Below, one piece after another: positions 35,281-46,992 of a stretch of 64,000 nucleotides of DNA; position 1 is the first letter of the stretch; each line of letters starts with the position of its first letter. Source of the stretch: Nephrocerus scutellatus. Its lineage: Eukaryota > Arthropoda > Insecta > Diptera > Pipunculidae. The stretch is taken from NCBI GenBank assembly GCA_947095585.1, contig OX352763.1:19765462-19829461 (forward strand), in the 5' to 3' direction. The translations under genes were made by a program, and so were the position numbers. Below the pieces are notes generated by a model. It had not been told where the DNA came from. It saw only the letters and a program-made list of their open reading frames with translations, and made no database searches.

Positions 35281-38031
35281 TTAAGCTGAATCGTGGATGT
35301 TTAAACGGAAAATGTCGTGTGCACAGAAAAATGTTCCTCCGAGTGGTTTCAATACGAACACTTGTGAAAAGGCATGTGGTGGATCTTCATCACACTGTAA
35401 ATATAGGAATAATATAAATTTTATTGAAGTTGTAACTATGTGTATCATTGGCTTACAAGGAGAAGTGGTCATCTGCAATGCATGTGGTAACTTTTTCTTG
35501 GAAGCCACATGCAACATGCATTGCAGATAGCCACTTTTCTTTGGAAGCTTTCTGCTTGGATGTTCGGCAAGCGAAGATATAAATCTATAAAACCCAACCA
35601 AACGTGTGCAATTAAATAAAATGTTGATTAGATTTGAGCCGAAGGGTGAACTATTAAAACATAAGGAATACATTTATTTTATGATATTTGAAAAATCGCA
35701 TTATGTTGGGGAGGTTATATAATATATGTCATTTTGCAAAACGTGACATATGTGGCATAGAGGTTTAATTTTCTTGGTTATAAGGTACAGGAGGCAATTG
35801 GGTAACAACTCCCTGAATAAAAAGATGAAAAATTATTTAAAAAAATATTAAGCAGAGTTAGTTGGATTTGTTAATTACTGTACCATATAAAACAGAATTG
35901 AAAGAAAACTCAGAAAACTTATTAAATTCAAGCAAATCTTAAGGTTCTAACAAAATAAACGAAATATATGTGCAATGCAGTGAAAAAATGCAGGTAATTA
36001 CTACTTCTTGAATGATTTTCAACATTTTTTAATCAACAATACAACGTACGAGCAATGTAAAATCTCTAGTATTTGAGGTCATCGAATTTTCTTTAACTTT
36101 GCCGTATTAACACCAACTGAAGACGAAGTTGAATTTAATTAATTAGGCAATTTTCTAAGTAGTGACGTAAATTGTAATAAAGTTGAAGTATTGTTTTCTT
36201 GATGCTTTTAATGCATTGGATTTTCTTTTGTGTAAGAGTCTGGCTACAGGTCGTGCAGTGCCAGTCGAAAGATATCATGTTGCACAAAGAAACTTGTACC
36301 GATCGGTTTCAATACAAATGTCTGTATATATGCGTGTGGTTGATCTTCGTCTGTCTAAGAAGTAGATGCAAGTTGCAAAGAGGTAAAATGTAACCCGAAG
36401 ACCGGCAGCAAGAGACAAACAAATAATAATACAAAAAAAAATAGGAAAGTACTTTTTAAATTTAAATTGAAAAACCATTACACTTACTTGAAGTCGCCCT
36501 AAAACGTTAATTAATACACCGCCGTCGAACATGGGTTGTGAGTCAATTGCTGTTAATACTCGACTTATCTTTTGAAATGATAAACCCTAGAAATATAAAA
36601 ACTTGTTCCAATTTATCTAACATAAAAAAGAAAAACAAATATCTTACAGATAATTTTTCCATAATTTTAGGTGCTCCTTGGATTTGTAATCCTTCGAATG
36701 TCATGAACGAATCTGTTGCCTGAAAATATATAAGTAGAAAATGAATTCAAAATGTTCTCGATGTAATATTTTAAACATAAAATCATAATGACATCAACAA
36801 CGTAGAAGTTTTTTTGGAAGCAAAAGAATACAGATATGAAAGGGTTTTGTAAAAACTGACGGCAATGAGAAAACGGACGTACTGGCGAAGGGCGTAACAT
36901 TGGTGATGGACTACATGAACAGAGTCTGCTGAGTCCATTAAGCTCCGTCAGGGAACAGGTTCTCATCTTCCACCACCACCACCAGGAAGCAAGTAAAATG
37001 TAATGACCTAACAAACTGCTCTAAGTCGAGGGCATAAGACCTTTCTACAAAAAACATAATTCTACCGATCTAATCTCTTGATCACGGAAAGATATTTCCA
37101 TAGTCGTTGCTATAATCACTGGCCATTAACTGGTTGGCAGCCAAACTGGAAATCCTTCATAATAGATTTTGCAGAAGTTGCAGGGATATAAATGAGAAAC
37201 AAACTCTCATTCATTATCTCTGCAAATATCCAGCCCTGACGGACTTCTGACTCAAAAAATTGGGGAAACCTTTCATTGCCGACCTGAGGGAACTTTCGGA
37301 GTGCCGGATCACCCATCCGATCTCGTACCTGAATGCTACAGGTTGGTTATAACCATTTCCATCCGCTAAGGCGGCGAGGACTACCACTCTACCTATCTAC
37401 CTATTAGTTACTAACAGTTAACAATACTATCACAAAATGTATTCCACATGGTCCTTTCGTATTCACAAAAATTTTACTTTATCGCTCTCCAAGTAGCCCT
37501 CAATAAAATGTATGAAATGGAATTATAATCATTTTACCACGCTTAGTTTAAAAAGGAGAGCACACTCTTGTTAGTTATTAATTCACAAACAACTTCAATA
37601 GGAGGCACCCAATGATGGGAAAGACGATAATCCATCATAAGCATCGTTGACGTTTTCTTGGAAAACTTTTCAGCACTTGCTTTTTATCAACTAACTGGTA
37701 ACTGGTTATCAAGCGGTCGCTGTTCAACGCACGCCGCTGCATGCAAGAATTGTGGTAGGCTCTAATTCACGACAGACATTGCCAATGAAGACACTTGGAG
37801 GTTATGTTATATCTAAAAATAGATCATTACAAAATTTTGTTTCTTTGTGATATTCAGATATTTGCACAAACATACTAATTATCTAGTTTTTTAAAAATAT
37901 TTACATTACGATTTCATACTCACGCTATAGAAATTCACAACATTCGCCCTCTGATTTGGATCGTCAAACATTGCATAGTATTGCTGAACGAATCCTTTGC
38001 CAATATCCTCGTATTGTGGATTTAACGCCAT
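35281..38031 (-). CDS. Ntf-2: Nuclear transport factor 2, two isoforms
   Basis: Small homodimer that carries RanGDP into the nucleus through FG nucleoporins. Coding exons: 37924-38031 (MALNPQYEDIGKGFVQQYYA), 36648-36719 (ATDSFMTFEGLQIQGAPKIM), 36488-36586 (GLSFQKISRVLTAIDSQP), then one of two last exons. Distal exon 35281-35394 (CDEDPPHAFSQVFVLKPLGG, ending NIHDSA) gives 130 aa. Proximal exon 36244-36354 (TDEDQPHAYIQTFVLKPIG, ending ALHDL, stop at 36244) gives 129 aa. Both have AG acceptors, phase 0 and their own stop, so they are homologous, mutually exclusive 3' ends. Length is the family norm. A LINE fragment sits in intron 1. My memory that Drosophila Ntf-2 also makes such isoforms supports the model. 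Confidence 0.93.
35461..35540 (-). repeat. Hairpin between the alternative Ntf-2 exons
   Basis: Left arm 35461-35485 and right arm 35514-35540 pair over 15 perfect bases (ATCTGCAATGCATGT with ACATGCATTGCAGAT) and extend through AAGTGG/CCACTT with small mismatches. A competing inner stem GCATGTGG/CCACATGC also exists. It lies 67-146 bases upstream of the distal exon acceptor. Confidence 0.6.
36860..37410 (+). mobile_element. LINE 3' fragment in Ntf-2 intron 1
   Basis: Resembles the RNase H end and tail of the element at 53080-53560. Shared pieces are ACTGGCGAAGGGCGTAACAT, a GGACTACATGAACAGAGTCTG block, CGGCTCCGTCAGGGA-like text, CATTATCTCTGCAAATATCC and GACCTGAGGGAACTT. Frames are destroyed. 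Confidence 0.65.
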
Positions 38032-38560
38032 TATAGTTGTTTATTTTATTTTTATTATTTGTACTAAAAAGTTACCAATAACTCCGGCTGTCTTAATCCG
38101 AACTTAAAAGAAATATTCGCGGAAACGGCAGAGGCTATGATTGTAGTTGCGGAAATCTTTAGACGGTGGCGATTTTTATTGGAATAGGAAGTTTTTTACA
38201 AAAAAAAGTTGACTACGCTCTGTCCAAACTTTCGCCGTACAAATTTTTGCTTATACTAGATGTCAGACAAGGACGGTTGTATATACACATATAGGACGGA
38301 TAAAAACAAAACTGAAGTGTGTTCGGAAATTATTTAATAGATTTTCTGAATATTATTAAATTTCTTTTTATTTTTAAAAATTATTATTTTCATTGATTTA
38401 TATAAAACAGTGGTAATCATAGAAGAATTATTTATATAGAAAATGGTTTTTTCCTAGATTTGGTTTCCTATGAAATGGGGTTTTTTCTAGGTTTGTTCTA
38501 GAATTTGTTAAAGTTGTTATTTAAAGGTTACAATCACTTTGTTATATTTCTACGATAGCG
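38032..38560. other. Upstream region of Ntf-2
   Basis: Presumed 5' UTR and promoter of Ntf-2 on the minus strand, starting at 38032. I cannot place a transcription start. Confidence 0.4.
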
Positions 38561-38563
38561 TGT

Positions 38564-38845
38564 TCTCACAATGGAAAAACTTAACCCTTAAGACTTACAA
38601 GATAATATGTATTTTGGTTTTGACAAAAAAAATTTGTTCGTTATGTTGGAAATTCATACAATCTTGTAAGTCTTAAGTATTAGCTGTATTTTATTTGCCG
38701 AGGAATAAGGAATTACAACAACCATTATCCAACTATCTTATTTCTTCTTTGGAATAAGAAAACCTGATGTTTTGCTGGTTTTCAAACTCTAATTCCTTAT
38801 TCCTCGGCAAATAAAATACCCCTATTAAGTTTTTCCATTGTGAGA
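38564..38845. repeat. Nested palindrome enclosing two hairpins
   Basis: Outer arms 38564-38584 and 38825-38845 are perfect 21-bp reverse complements (TCTCACAATGGAAAAACTTAA). Inside, 38587-38603 pairs perfectly with 38661-38677 (17 bp, CTTAAGACTTACAAGAT). Next to it, 38686-38714 pairs perfectly with 38791-38819 (29 bp, starts GTATTTTATTTGCCGAGG). Drawn out, the whole makes a three-way junction. The second hairpin is a copy of the FB family. Confidence 0.85.
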
Positions 38846-38939
38846 GCGCCCTCAATGCTTGATTTACATTTGGGCCTTGGGAGAAAAAATGAGCAGTTTT
38901 AATCACCCCACACGATCTAGAAAGCTGGAGTGCTTTGAG

Positions 38940-39245
38940 GTGCTTTTTAACCACTTTCCACCCGATTTAAAGATCTGAAATTTTGTGAGTGAGTCCAAAA
39001 TAGCATTTTTTTATATTCCGCGTATGACGTGTGTGATGGGTTAACATTTTATTTTTTGACTTTTTTCAGGTCCTTTTTAACCACCTTCCGCACGACCTAT
39101 AGAGCTGAAATTTCGTGAGTGTCTAAGTCCAAAATAGCATTTTTTATATGACGCATGTCACGTGTGGCGCGTGTGATGGCTTGAAATAGTGCCATTTTAT
39201 CGTTTTTGAAGTCTTTTTAACCACCTTTCGCACGAATGTTACACT
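38940..39245. repeat. Minisatellite, period about 130-140 bp
   Basis: CTTTTTAACCAC begins at about 38943, 39073 and 39213. Each unit continues with GAGCTGAAATTT-GTGAGTG, GTCCAAAATAGCATTTTTTAT and a CGTGTG/ACGTGT-rich stretch. Two full units and a third start. Same motif set as 12800-13345. Confidence 0.8.
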
Positions 39246-39644
39246 CCCACTAAAGGTGTTTTTATACAATCCGTTTAATTTTTTTAGTTTCCGTTTCAGT
39301 CGGACTGTCAGTTTATCGTATAAGTAAAAACTAAAAAATGTTATGAAAATTGAAACGGAGACCAATCCTGCCTTGGGACATCGCTAAAAAAAGAAGTTCG
39401 CTCAAACATTCTATTGCTGGCAGAAGTGCCGTTGCGTTGATTTTTGCTGCCGTTTTATTGGAAAATTGTTAGCTTTACTGTCACCAAATGCTTCCCTAAA
39501 AATATTAATTTTCTCAATCAGTACTTAAGCAAAAGGCAACAGTTTGAAAATCTTTAGATTTTATTTTATTTGCTTTGATTCGCAGTTACAATTGGGATAT
39601 TTTAGCTGTAAGCCGAACATAAAAGAATCACGGGCTGTTTGGGT

Positions 39645-42600
39645 CTACAATTTATAATCAAGCTCATACCGCTCGTATTGATTCTTTGGATCATTTGTTA
39701 TTCTGGGATAACCTGCTATGAGGGCATCCTGTCCGCCAATGTACAAGGAATTGTATATTTTCCAGTAGACATCACGTACTTTTCGCGCTGGATGAAATAG
39801 TCCTTGCATGGTATATTGCAGTATTTTGATGGGTCCCAGAGAGACTCGCAATCCTTCAACAGCGTCCATGAATGCTTGTACTAAATGTGGTGATGTCTCA
39901 AAAATGTTTGGCCAGACATAATTTAGCAAATGAATGAGTGCGTCCTCACAGCCAAAGCCGTATACTCCAAGTGCCATGTGTTTGATGGCAGCACACGCTG
40001 TTTGCCTATGCACAAGATCTCTATCCATCAGGGCGTCTTCGAGAAGCGGACACACTGCATAAATATAATCCTTGCCCATTTCACCAATGTATTCGAAAAG
40101 AAATGAGAGTGACTTTAGCACACCGTTCTGCACATTCAATTCTGGCACACGATACTCATTCATTAGGGCGGGCAACACAGTGAAAGGCCGGCACGTCTCC
40201 GCCACAATGGCAATAGCAACTGTAGTGCAAACACGATTCTGCCTTTCTTGCACTTTCAAGTTATTCAATAGAGTTGCTAGCACGTCGTGTGGTCCAATTG
40301 CCTTGGCAATGTAACCGAATGTATTGACTGTAGCACGGCGAATCGCCTTCTTATGAGCCTTGAGCAGTTCAAGCAACTCAAAACAAATACGCATCCATTC
40401 ACGGGCAGATACATACTCGGGACCACGATCGGCAATTCGACCGACCAAATCTATGCAATTCTCTTGAACCTTTTCATGTCGATTCTTAAGAATTGGCGTA
40501 AGACGAGGTAGCAAGTCTTTAATGGGTGGCGTCATTTTGGTCATACCGATGACATTTACGATAGATTTAAGAGCTCCCAAAATTGAACCCAACACTTCTG
40601 GATATTCTTCTCCCAGATACTCATAAAGCACAACACCCAAGTGTCCCATTAGTTTCTCCTCCTGACATGTCTTCATTACGACAGCGATGCGAGATATTAA
40701 ATCAGCCGCTTGTTGGCGAACTTTCGCCGATTTGTTGTTCAGACGCCACAGAATGGTACCGCAGATCTGAGGTAAGTATGGTTTAACCCGTTTACCCAGC
40801 TGATTGACTATCGTACCGAATCCATTAAGCATGACCACGTCTTCGGTTGTCTGCTCTTGGAACGCATAGAGAATACCATCGATGAGCTGTTCCTCTAAGC
40901 GTGAATCTATGTCGGCCGCCCCTAAATTGGCCATTATTTTCTCGATAGTCTCCATCACCATTTTACGGTACTGCTCGTTTTCATCCTTTAAATCATCTAC
41001 AACACGATTAATGATCTCCGAAGCGCCTACCTTGTTTGCAATCTCTACAGTAGTGTCGACCAGTTGACGGTAATTACGTCTGTCCAAAGCCATACGATGA
41101 TTCCAAAAGAATTTAAAGAAATGTGGCAAGATCTCTTCTTTAATGTATTGTGCTTCCACACCATCTGTGGCACAGCACTGCTTTACTACTTTCAATACGA
41201 TTTTCTTCATTTCCTCATCCGGCGATTGGAACTCACGAATGAGAATCAACATTACTTCTCGGGTGTAGTAATTTGCGTACTCGGCGTCCATCAAAGGAAT
41301 TAAATAGCCAATAGCTTTGAGAAAAGCAGCCAAACCTTTACCGCGATGTGTTCGGATACCCTTCCACAGTGGTTTCAGTACGGAATCGAACGACTCAATA
41401 CCGTATGGCGTAGCAGCTTCAGCAAGAGCTGCAATAGCCAAGGCAGTAATTGTCCGAACTTTTTGCTGTTCGTCCACAAGGCCGTGCTCAATAATTTCAA
41501 CTAACGCCTTAAGATGCGGCAGTATAGCGCAACCCATTAAAATGGCAATCTGTTGAACAATTTTAATGCCGGTATGTCGCGCTTGCCAAGACTTCTTGCT
41601 TTTGCAGACGGCTTTAAGGAAGGGCAATAGCGATGGAATACCCAACGCCGATGCAACGACAGCGAATGCACGAGCTGTTGTGTTGCGCACATACTCATCA
41701 ATGTTGTCAATATCTGGACGCATAGTGGAGATCATTGTTGCTAGACCGGCAGCCTTTGCCAAGTTCGAAATGATTTCTCGACCTTCAACGCGTGCATAAT
41801 AATCTTCGTCAATAAGCAGCGGCTCAATGACGACAAGAATCTTATGGACATACGGACGCACCAAATCGTCCAACTTGTATAAAACACGATCGATAACCTT
41901 CACAAGAAGATGCCGCTCCTGATCTTCTAAAGTTGGAGACATAAGCAACGGAAGGATCTGATTGAAGAGAGGTCCAGCGCCAAACTCGCGAGCTTTGTCT
42001 GTGATTTGTCGTAATGCGGATTTTCTCATCGGCGGAGTACCGTTTTTAATCGTCAACAAAAGTTTCATTATCTTACGCTCTTTTATCTCTTCGGGACTCA
42101 GCAAATCCTCATCCACATCGACCAGCAGTTTGTCAAAGTATTGTGCATCCTCGGGCTTCATGAATGGCAGATTCTGACCTTTTGGCTGGTTGTCCATGAA
42201 TTTTGCATTTTTGTCCTCAACTTGAATAAAGAATCCAGCAGGGGTTCCAGCTATTGGAGTCGGCGTAGCCATTAACTTACGCCCAGGCGTACGTAAAGGT
42301 ATATAACCGGCTGGAGGGGGAAGAATTTTATAGCCTGGCGGAAACATTTGATCGAGTTCCTCATCGGTAAATGGGCGATTACGCTCGTCAATTTCTTTCT
42401 CCCAGCGATAGGCTTGTAATTGTTCAGGAGTCATAGCCGCAAGCGCACCAGCCGTCGGAGTGGCCATTGCCATAGCCTTAGCTCCGATTGGTGTTGTGCC
42501 CCCTGGTGTTAACATTGGAGTTACATGCCCAGGAGTGGTATGAGGTGTCATGCTAGGCGTCAGACTTGGTGTCATCGCTGATGGCGTCATAGAAGGTGTT

Positions 42601-45600
42601 GCATTTGAAGGCGTTTCATCCCAGCGACTTCGACGTTTCGATGCTCCTGGAGTTGACTCTGTAATTGTACTGTCAGTGGGGCCCCGATCTGCTTTCGGTG
42701 TCTCAGCCCAACCGCTGTGGCCGGGCGTTTCCCGCTCTGTCTTTGGAGTTTCATCCCAACGATTACGACGAACTGATTTTTCGTGACCTGGCGTTTCATG
42801 GCCCGGTGTCAATGCATGTGCTGGTGTCGCATCCCATATTCTGGTTCCCAGCCCTGGTGTAGCACCGGGTGTTTCACTTCCTGTGTTCGAGATAAGGAGC
42901 AGTAATAAGAAAAAGAGCAATATATTTATTGATTAACATACCTTTGTGACCCGGAGTTTCATCCCATCGATGATCGCCTGGAGTTTTCTACAACGAAATT
43001 GGCAAATTAACAATTCAGATTTCAAACTAAATAAATCATAACTTTTCGATCAAATTAAAGGTAGAGTTCAGCAAAGACCAATAGGGAAATGGTAGGAAAT
43101 ATATTATCGGTAGTTCCAAAGCCATCAGTTACTATAAAGGAGATAGATACCATGGTAGACATGAATCGCTTCTCTGACGCTGCATTCCTTGTGATAAAAA
43201 TAAGGGCCAAACAAAGGCCAACTTGGTCCGCAGAGTTAGGGACCTATCAGAAGGGAAGCATAAAAGCATTCAATAAAGCCATAAGAATTGGATTCCTACA
43301 AGGAACATCTCAGATATAATAAAAGGGAACTGAAAAGGGCGCAAAAAAAGTCTTGGAGGCTCTTCTGTGACAAAATGGAAGGAACCCCAGAGAAAGATTC
43401 ATCTATAACAAAAACCACTCCAAGTTACTTAATAAAATCGAATGTTTCATGCACGACCTCAAGTGAGGAATCCGTGGAGCTGCTCATTCCGGCTCACTTT
43501 CCTATTCAATTCGGGTGCCATTGCCAAGAATCCCACTCGGTCTACATGAAAGATATCGTGAAAAAGAAGTGAGTCCAGTGGGCAATAAGCGGGTTTAAAC
43601 CATTTAAATCGACTGGCCCAAATAGGAAAATCCATCCGGAGATTTAGAATGACTCGGAGAAGATTTTTCCATTGTAAGAAGCAATTTTCGCAAGTTGTAT
43701 AAGGCTAACTTAAATACCTAGCAATAGTTTTTATCCCGAAAGCGAGAAAAAGCTCACATGGCTGCCTAAAAGACTTGAGACCTACAATCTATCATCCCTT
43801 CTTTTGAAAACCCTGGAAAGGCTGATAGATGCACACATAAGGGCTAAGGTTAAACCTAGAAATTGGGCTATGTCCAAAAATGCTTACTGCAAGAGGAAGT
43901 CTGTAGACACAGCCTTACAAACCTTAGCAAGTAAGAATTGAAAAATCAATATACAGTTGATCCACCAACACGAAATAGTTCTATAGATTTCTTGTCACGA
44001 TCTTGGATAGGAAACTAAGCTGGAAAAAGTAGGAGCAGGAATCTTCTGTGAATAGCTGAAAGTAAGCATCTCTGTCAGACATCACTCAGTGTATACCAGG
44101 CTGAGGTGAAGCGATTGAAGATGTTATAAATTGGCTGAAGCATAGCATATTATCTTCAAAGAAGATTGTCATTTATGTGGACAGTCAAGCGGCCATAAAA
44201 TCGTTGGAAGTGGTCTCTAACATCAACTGACATCAAAGGCGGGGTTGAGCTGTCACTTCTCTCTCAACGAGATTAGTGAGTGGTTTAATATAAGGATCAC
44301 TCGGAATCAAAGGTCCATCAAAGAAATTAAATAGCCAATAGGTTTGGGAAAAGCGGCCAGACCTTTACCGCGATGTGTTCGGATACCCTTCAACAGTGGT
44401 TTCAGTACGGAATCGAACGACTCAATACCGTATGGCGTAGCAGTATGGATAATGTGAGGACACTGTCTTCTAGGGAAACACGCGGGAAAGATGGGTGTCG
44501 AATATAATGATTTCTGCAGAAGCTGCATGGACGAGGAGGAAGAGAAGATAATAAAGTATCTTCTTTGTTTTTTCCGGCACTAACGCATAGAAGCGGTTAA
44601 TTAATAACCTCTCGGATCTCGAAAACGGCAAATTGCGAGGCATACTTCGATTCATCAAGAGCTCTGAATGGATCCTCTGAATAAGGGAATGGTATAAGAT
44701 CCTGTGGTAACACAAAGGACTTTTTCTGGCCTAAGTGAGCATTTAGCTGCCACTACAACTTAACCTAACCTAACTAACTATAGAGAATGCGTACTCTTAT
44801 ACTTACATCTTCCCAACTTGGCGTAGCTGCACTGTTGGGTGTTACAGCAACTTTTTCTGGGACAAAACTCTCGCTAACTGTCTGATCCCAGCGACCACGT
44901 TTGCGAATTTCTTGTTGCTTGCTTCCATCTCCATTTGCTGTTTTGATCAGTGTTCCATCCTTAGATTTTTCTACGATTTTGCGACGAAGCTATAAGGCAA
45001 TCATTACAAAAAATAAATAAACGTTAATTATTTAAATTAAATAAAAACTCACTTCATTTTCCTCTCCTTTGAGCAACTGCTCACGCATAATATCTGTATA
45101 TGTCCTGGAGCCGATATCTGGTGTTTTGCCACCTGCAACACACAAAAAGATCCCAAAGCAAAAGCATTTTATAAGTGTTTAAAATTTTAGAAACACCACA
45201 TTTTTATAATTATTTTTATATTTTTTAATCTTTGGTATATTCAAAATGTTATTTTTGCATTCAGCATATAGTTTTTGTTGGTTTTTCTAAGCATGTTTTA
45301 AATATTTCCTTTTTGTTTCCATCGACTTTGCTGATTGCAGGTTAATAACACTTTGACGAATGAATAAAAATATGAAATTTTTAGATTTAACGTTTCATTT
45401 GGGAGGAATGGCCGTTTCGGCCCATCTGCTTTTTACTAAGTTGGTTACTATTAAAATTATAAAATTAAGCGAATTTAAAATATGGTAAAGTTGAAAAATT
45501 TCATATTTTCGTTCGTATAATACGTACGTTGCGTGTCCACTGATGAGTTTTCCCATTTTTATATATTGAATCATTTGATTAACTTGGGACTCAATAATTT

Positions 45601-46992
45601 GCCTGAAATAATGCTGTTTTGCGATTAATCAAAAAATCAGTATCAGTAACAACAAATGCACAATCATTCCGCACACACAGGAGAAATCAAGTTATTGTAA
45701 GGAGTAAAAAAAGTGGAATGATTTGTGGTGTAGGTTTACATGTTTGCCTTAGGTTGGCAAAATTCTATTGATCACATCCACTTCGATTCCACTTTTCTCA
45801 TTCAATTAAGATTTATTCTGTGTATTATGCCCAGAGAAGGACTCTCCAAAAGCATTTTCGATTCTAGTGCTATCCACATTTTTAATACGTTGTGGACGGC
45901 AGGACAACATGGACTACTACACAAATGGAGACGACATCCAGACAGGCGAATTTTTGTGTGATATTTTTTAGCACACTGTTGACCTGTTTGCAAAACGTTT
46001 GTGGGAATTAATAAAATCGTTTTCACTATTTTTGTTTGTGGGTTTTTTTTGTTTTGTTTGATTTCATCTTTAGACGTGCATGCATTTTTAACACATTCGC
46101 ACGTTTTTTTTTTCAAAATTTCGGCGACTATTGGAAATATTTGTAGCTCTTTGTGACTTTTAGGTTTATTTTTAATTTTGTATGCAATGTATAGTTTCTT
46201 CTAAATTGAATTACATCCAATACAAACCAATTCTGCAAACAAATATTTCCGTATTCGCATCTTGATACAAATTTACATTTAGGTAAATTCTTTAAATATT
46301 TAAAAAACCTTAACGCTAGTGAAAAACTCAAGGGAAAATAAATTATTTATACACACCATCAGCAAAGGGATCCGCTCGATCTGGAGAAATTACAATGCGA
46401 CGACGTTTTTGTTTATATTCATCCTCACGATCAGCTATGGTTGGTCGACGACGATCGGCCATAGGATCAAAATCTTCATTGCCCTGTAAATGTGCCACAT
46501 AAAATTAGGAAAAATAAAGGTCAATAATGTTTCAACTTACTTGAATTACGTCCTTTATGACGTTTTTAGGAGCAGTGTACGTTCTCTTTTGTGGAACTGG
46601 GAAACCATCGTCCTCATCTTCATCAACCTCATCGTTGGCTGCGATGGATGTATTGTAGCCTTCATAGCGACCCTTGCCAACTTTACTACCCTCATCGTAC
46701 AAATCTGTGTCGTAGAATCCACCGCTGTCAGTAAGACCCAAACCTTCATGTGTGGTCTTTAATATTTCCTTTTTCTTTAACTGTATGTCCTTTATTTGTG
46801 ACTCAATATCTGGGAAAAAGAAAACAATTTTAAATTCAAAACTAATTCTTTCACATTTCATTGATATAAAACAATATGGCGTTATATATTATAAGTTCTG
46901 ACGTTTGACTCAAAAAAAAACTATTTTCAATCACTTTCAAGACTATTCTTTTTTAATAATTTACCTTCGTGAGTACGCGGAATGTTCTCCAT
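39645..46992 (-). CDS. Sf3b1: Splicing factor 3B subunit 1 (SF3b155)
   Basis: Core of the U2 snRNP SF3b complex that clamps the branch site. Coding exons 5' to 3': 46965-46992, 46541-46809, 46357-46483, 45053-45132, 44807-44989, 42942-42987, 39645-42880; 1,322 aa (human protein 1,304). The start [19 protein letters not shown] is the family start. The N-terminal part carries many TP pairs and RWDETP/RWDQT motifs, the UHM-binding tryptophan motifs (for example near 285 and 330). The SF3b14-binding segment [19 protein letters not shown] is at about 415-433. HEAT repeats fill the rest and end in [10 protein letters not shown]. The long open frame continues 13 codons upstream of the last exon but that part is intron (acceptor CACAG). 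Two overlapping AATAAA signals lie on the minus strand at 39560-39570. Confidence 0.97.
43080..44785 (+). mobile_element. LOA-like LINE remnant in an Sf3b1 intron
   Basis: Pieces in order on +: pre-RT linker ([48 protein letters not shown]), damaged RT ([13 protein letters not shown] region near 43780), RNase H ([15 protein letters not shown] near 44165-44205, [14 protein letters not shown]), then the Sf3b1 fragment, and a cysteine-containing tail ([17 protein letters not shown], 44500-44550). It ends in CTTAACCTAACCTAACTAAC at 44758-44777, a typical short-repeat LINE tail. Confidence 0.8.
44313..44443 (-). pseudogene. Copy of an Sf3b1 exon segment
   Basis: 131 bp matching 41286-41416 of the Sf3b1 last exon in the same orientation, without indels and with 6 substitutions by my count (about 95% identity). 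It encodes a version of residues about 733-776 ([26 protein letters not shown]) with changes such as W to L and L to P. It begins and ends inside the exon, so it has no splice sites, and it sits within the LINE between the RNase H and cysteine-tail regions. Confidence 0.9.
45133..46356 (-). other. Sf3b1 intron 3
   Basis: 1.2-kb AT-rich intron. I see no exon or transposon that I can name. Donor G/GTGTGT at 46357/46356, acceptor TTGCAG at 45133-45138. Confidence 0.6.

Larger units (their letters stand above)
42988..44806 (-). other. Sf3b1 intron 5, LINE filled
   Basis: Donor AT/GTAAG at 44807/44806, acceptor TTGTAG before 42987. Nearly the whole intron is one decayed LINE in the opposite orientation to the gene, plus a 131-bp piece of the Sf3b1 last exon. 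Both are listed separately. Confidence 0.85.

Noticed and set aside
35297..35530. Plus-strand 77-codon frame with several cysteines, possibly a small secreted protein
   Set aside because: It overlaps the distal Ntf-2 exon on the other strand and the hairpin; no signal peptide or family motif.
42881..42920. The 1,091-codon open frame suggests Sf3b1 starts at a methionine at 42920
   Set aside because: The first 13 codons are hydrophobic intron sequence ahead of an acceptor (CACAG); upstream exons with the conserved family N terminus start at 46992.
44758..44777. Telomere-like TTAGG repeat
   Set aside because: The short CCTAA units are imperfect and lie exactly at the end of a LINE, so they are read as its 3' tail.
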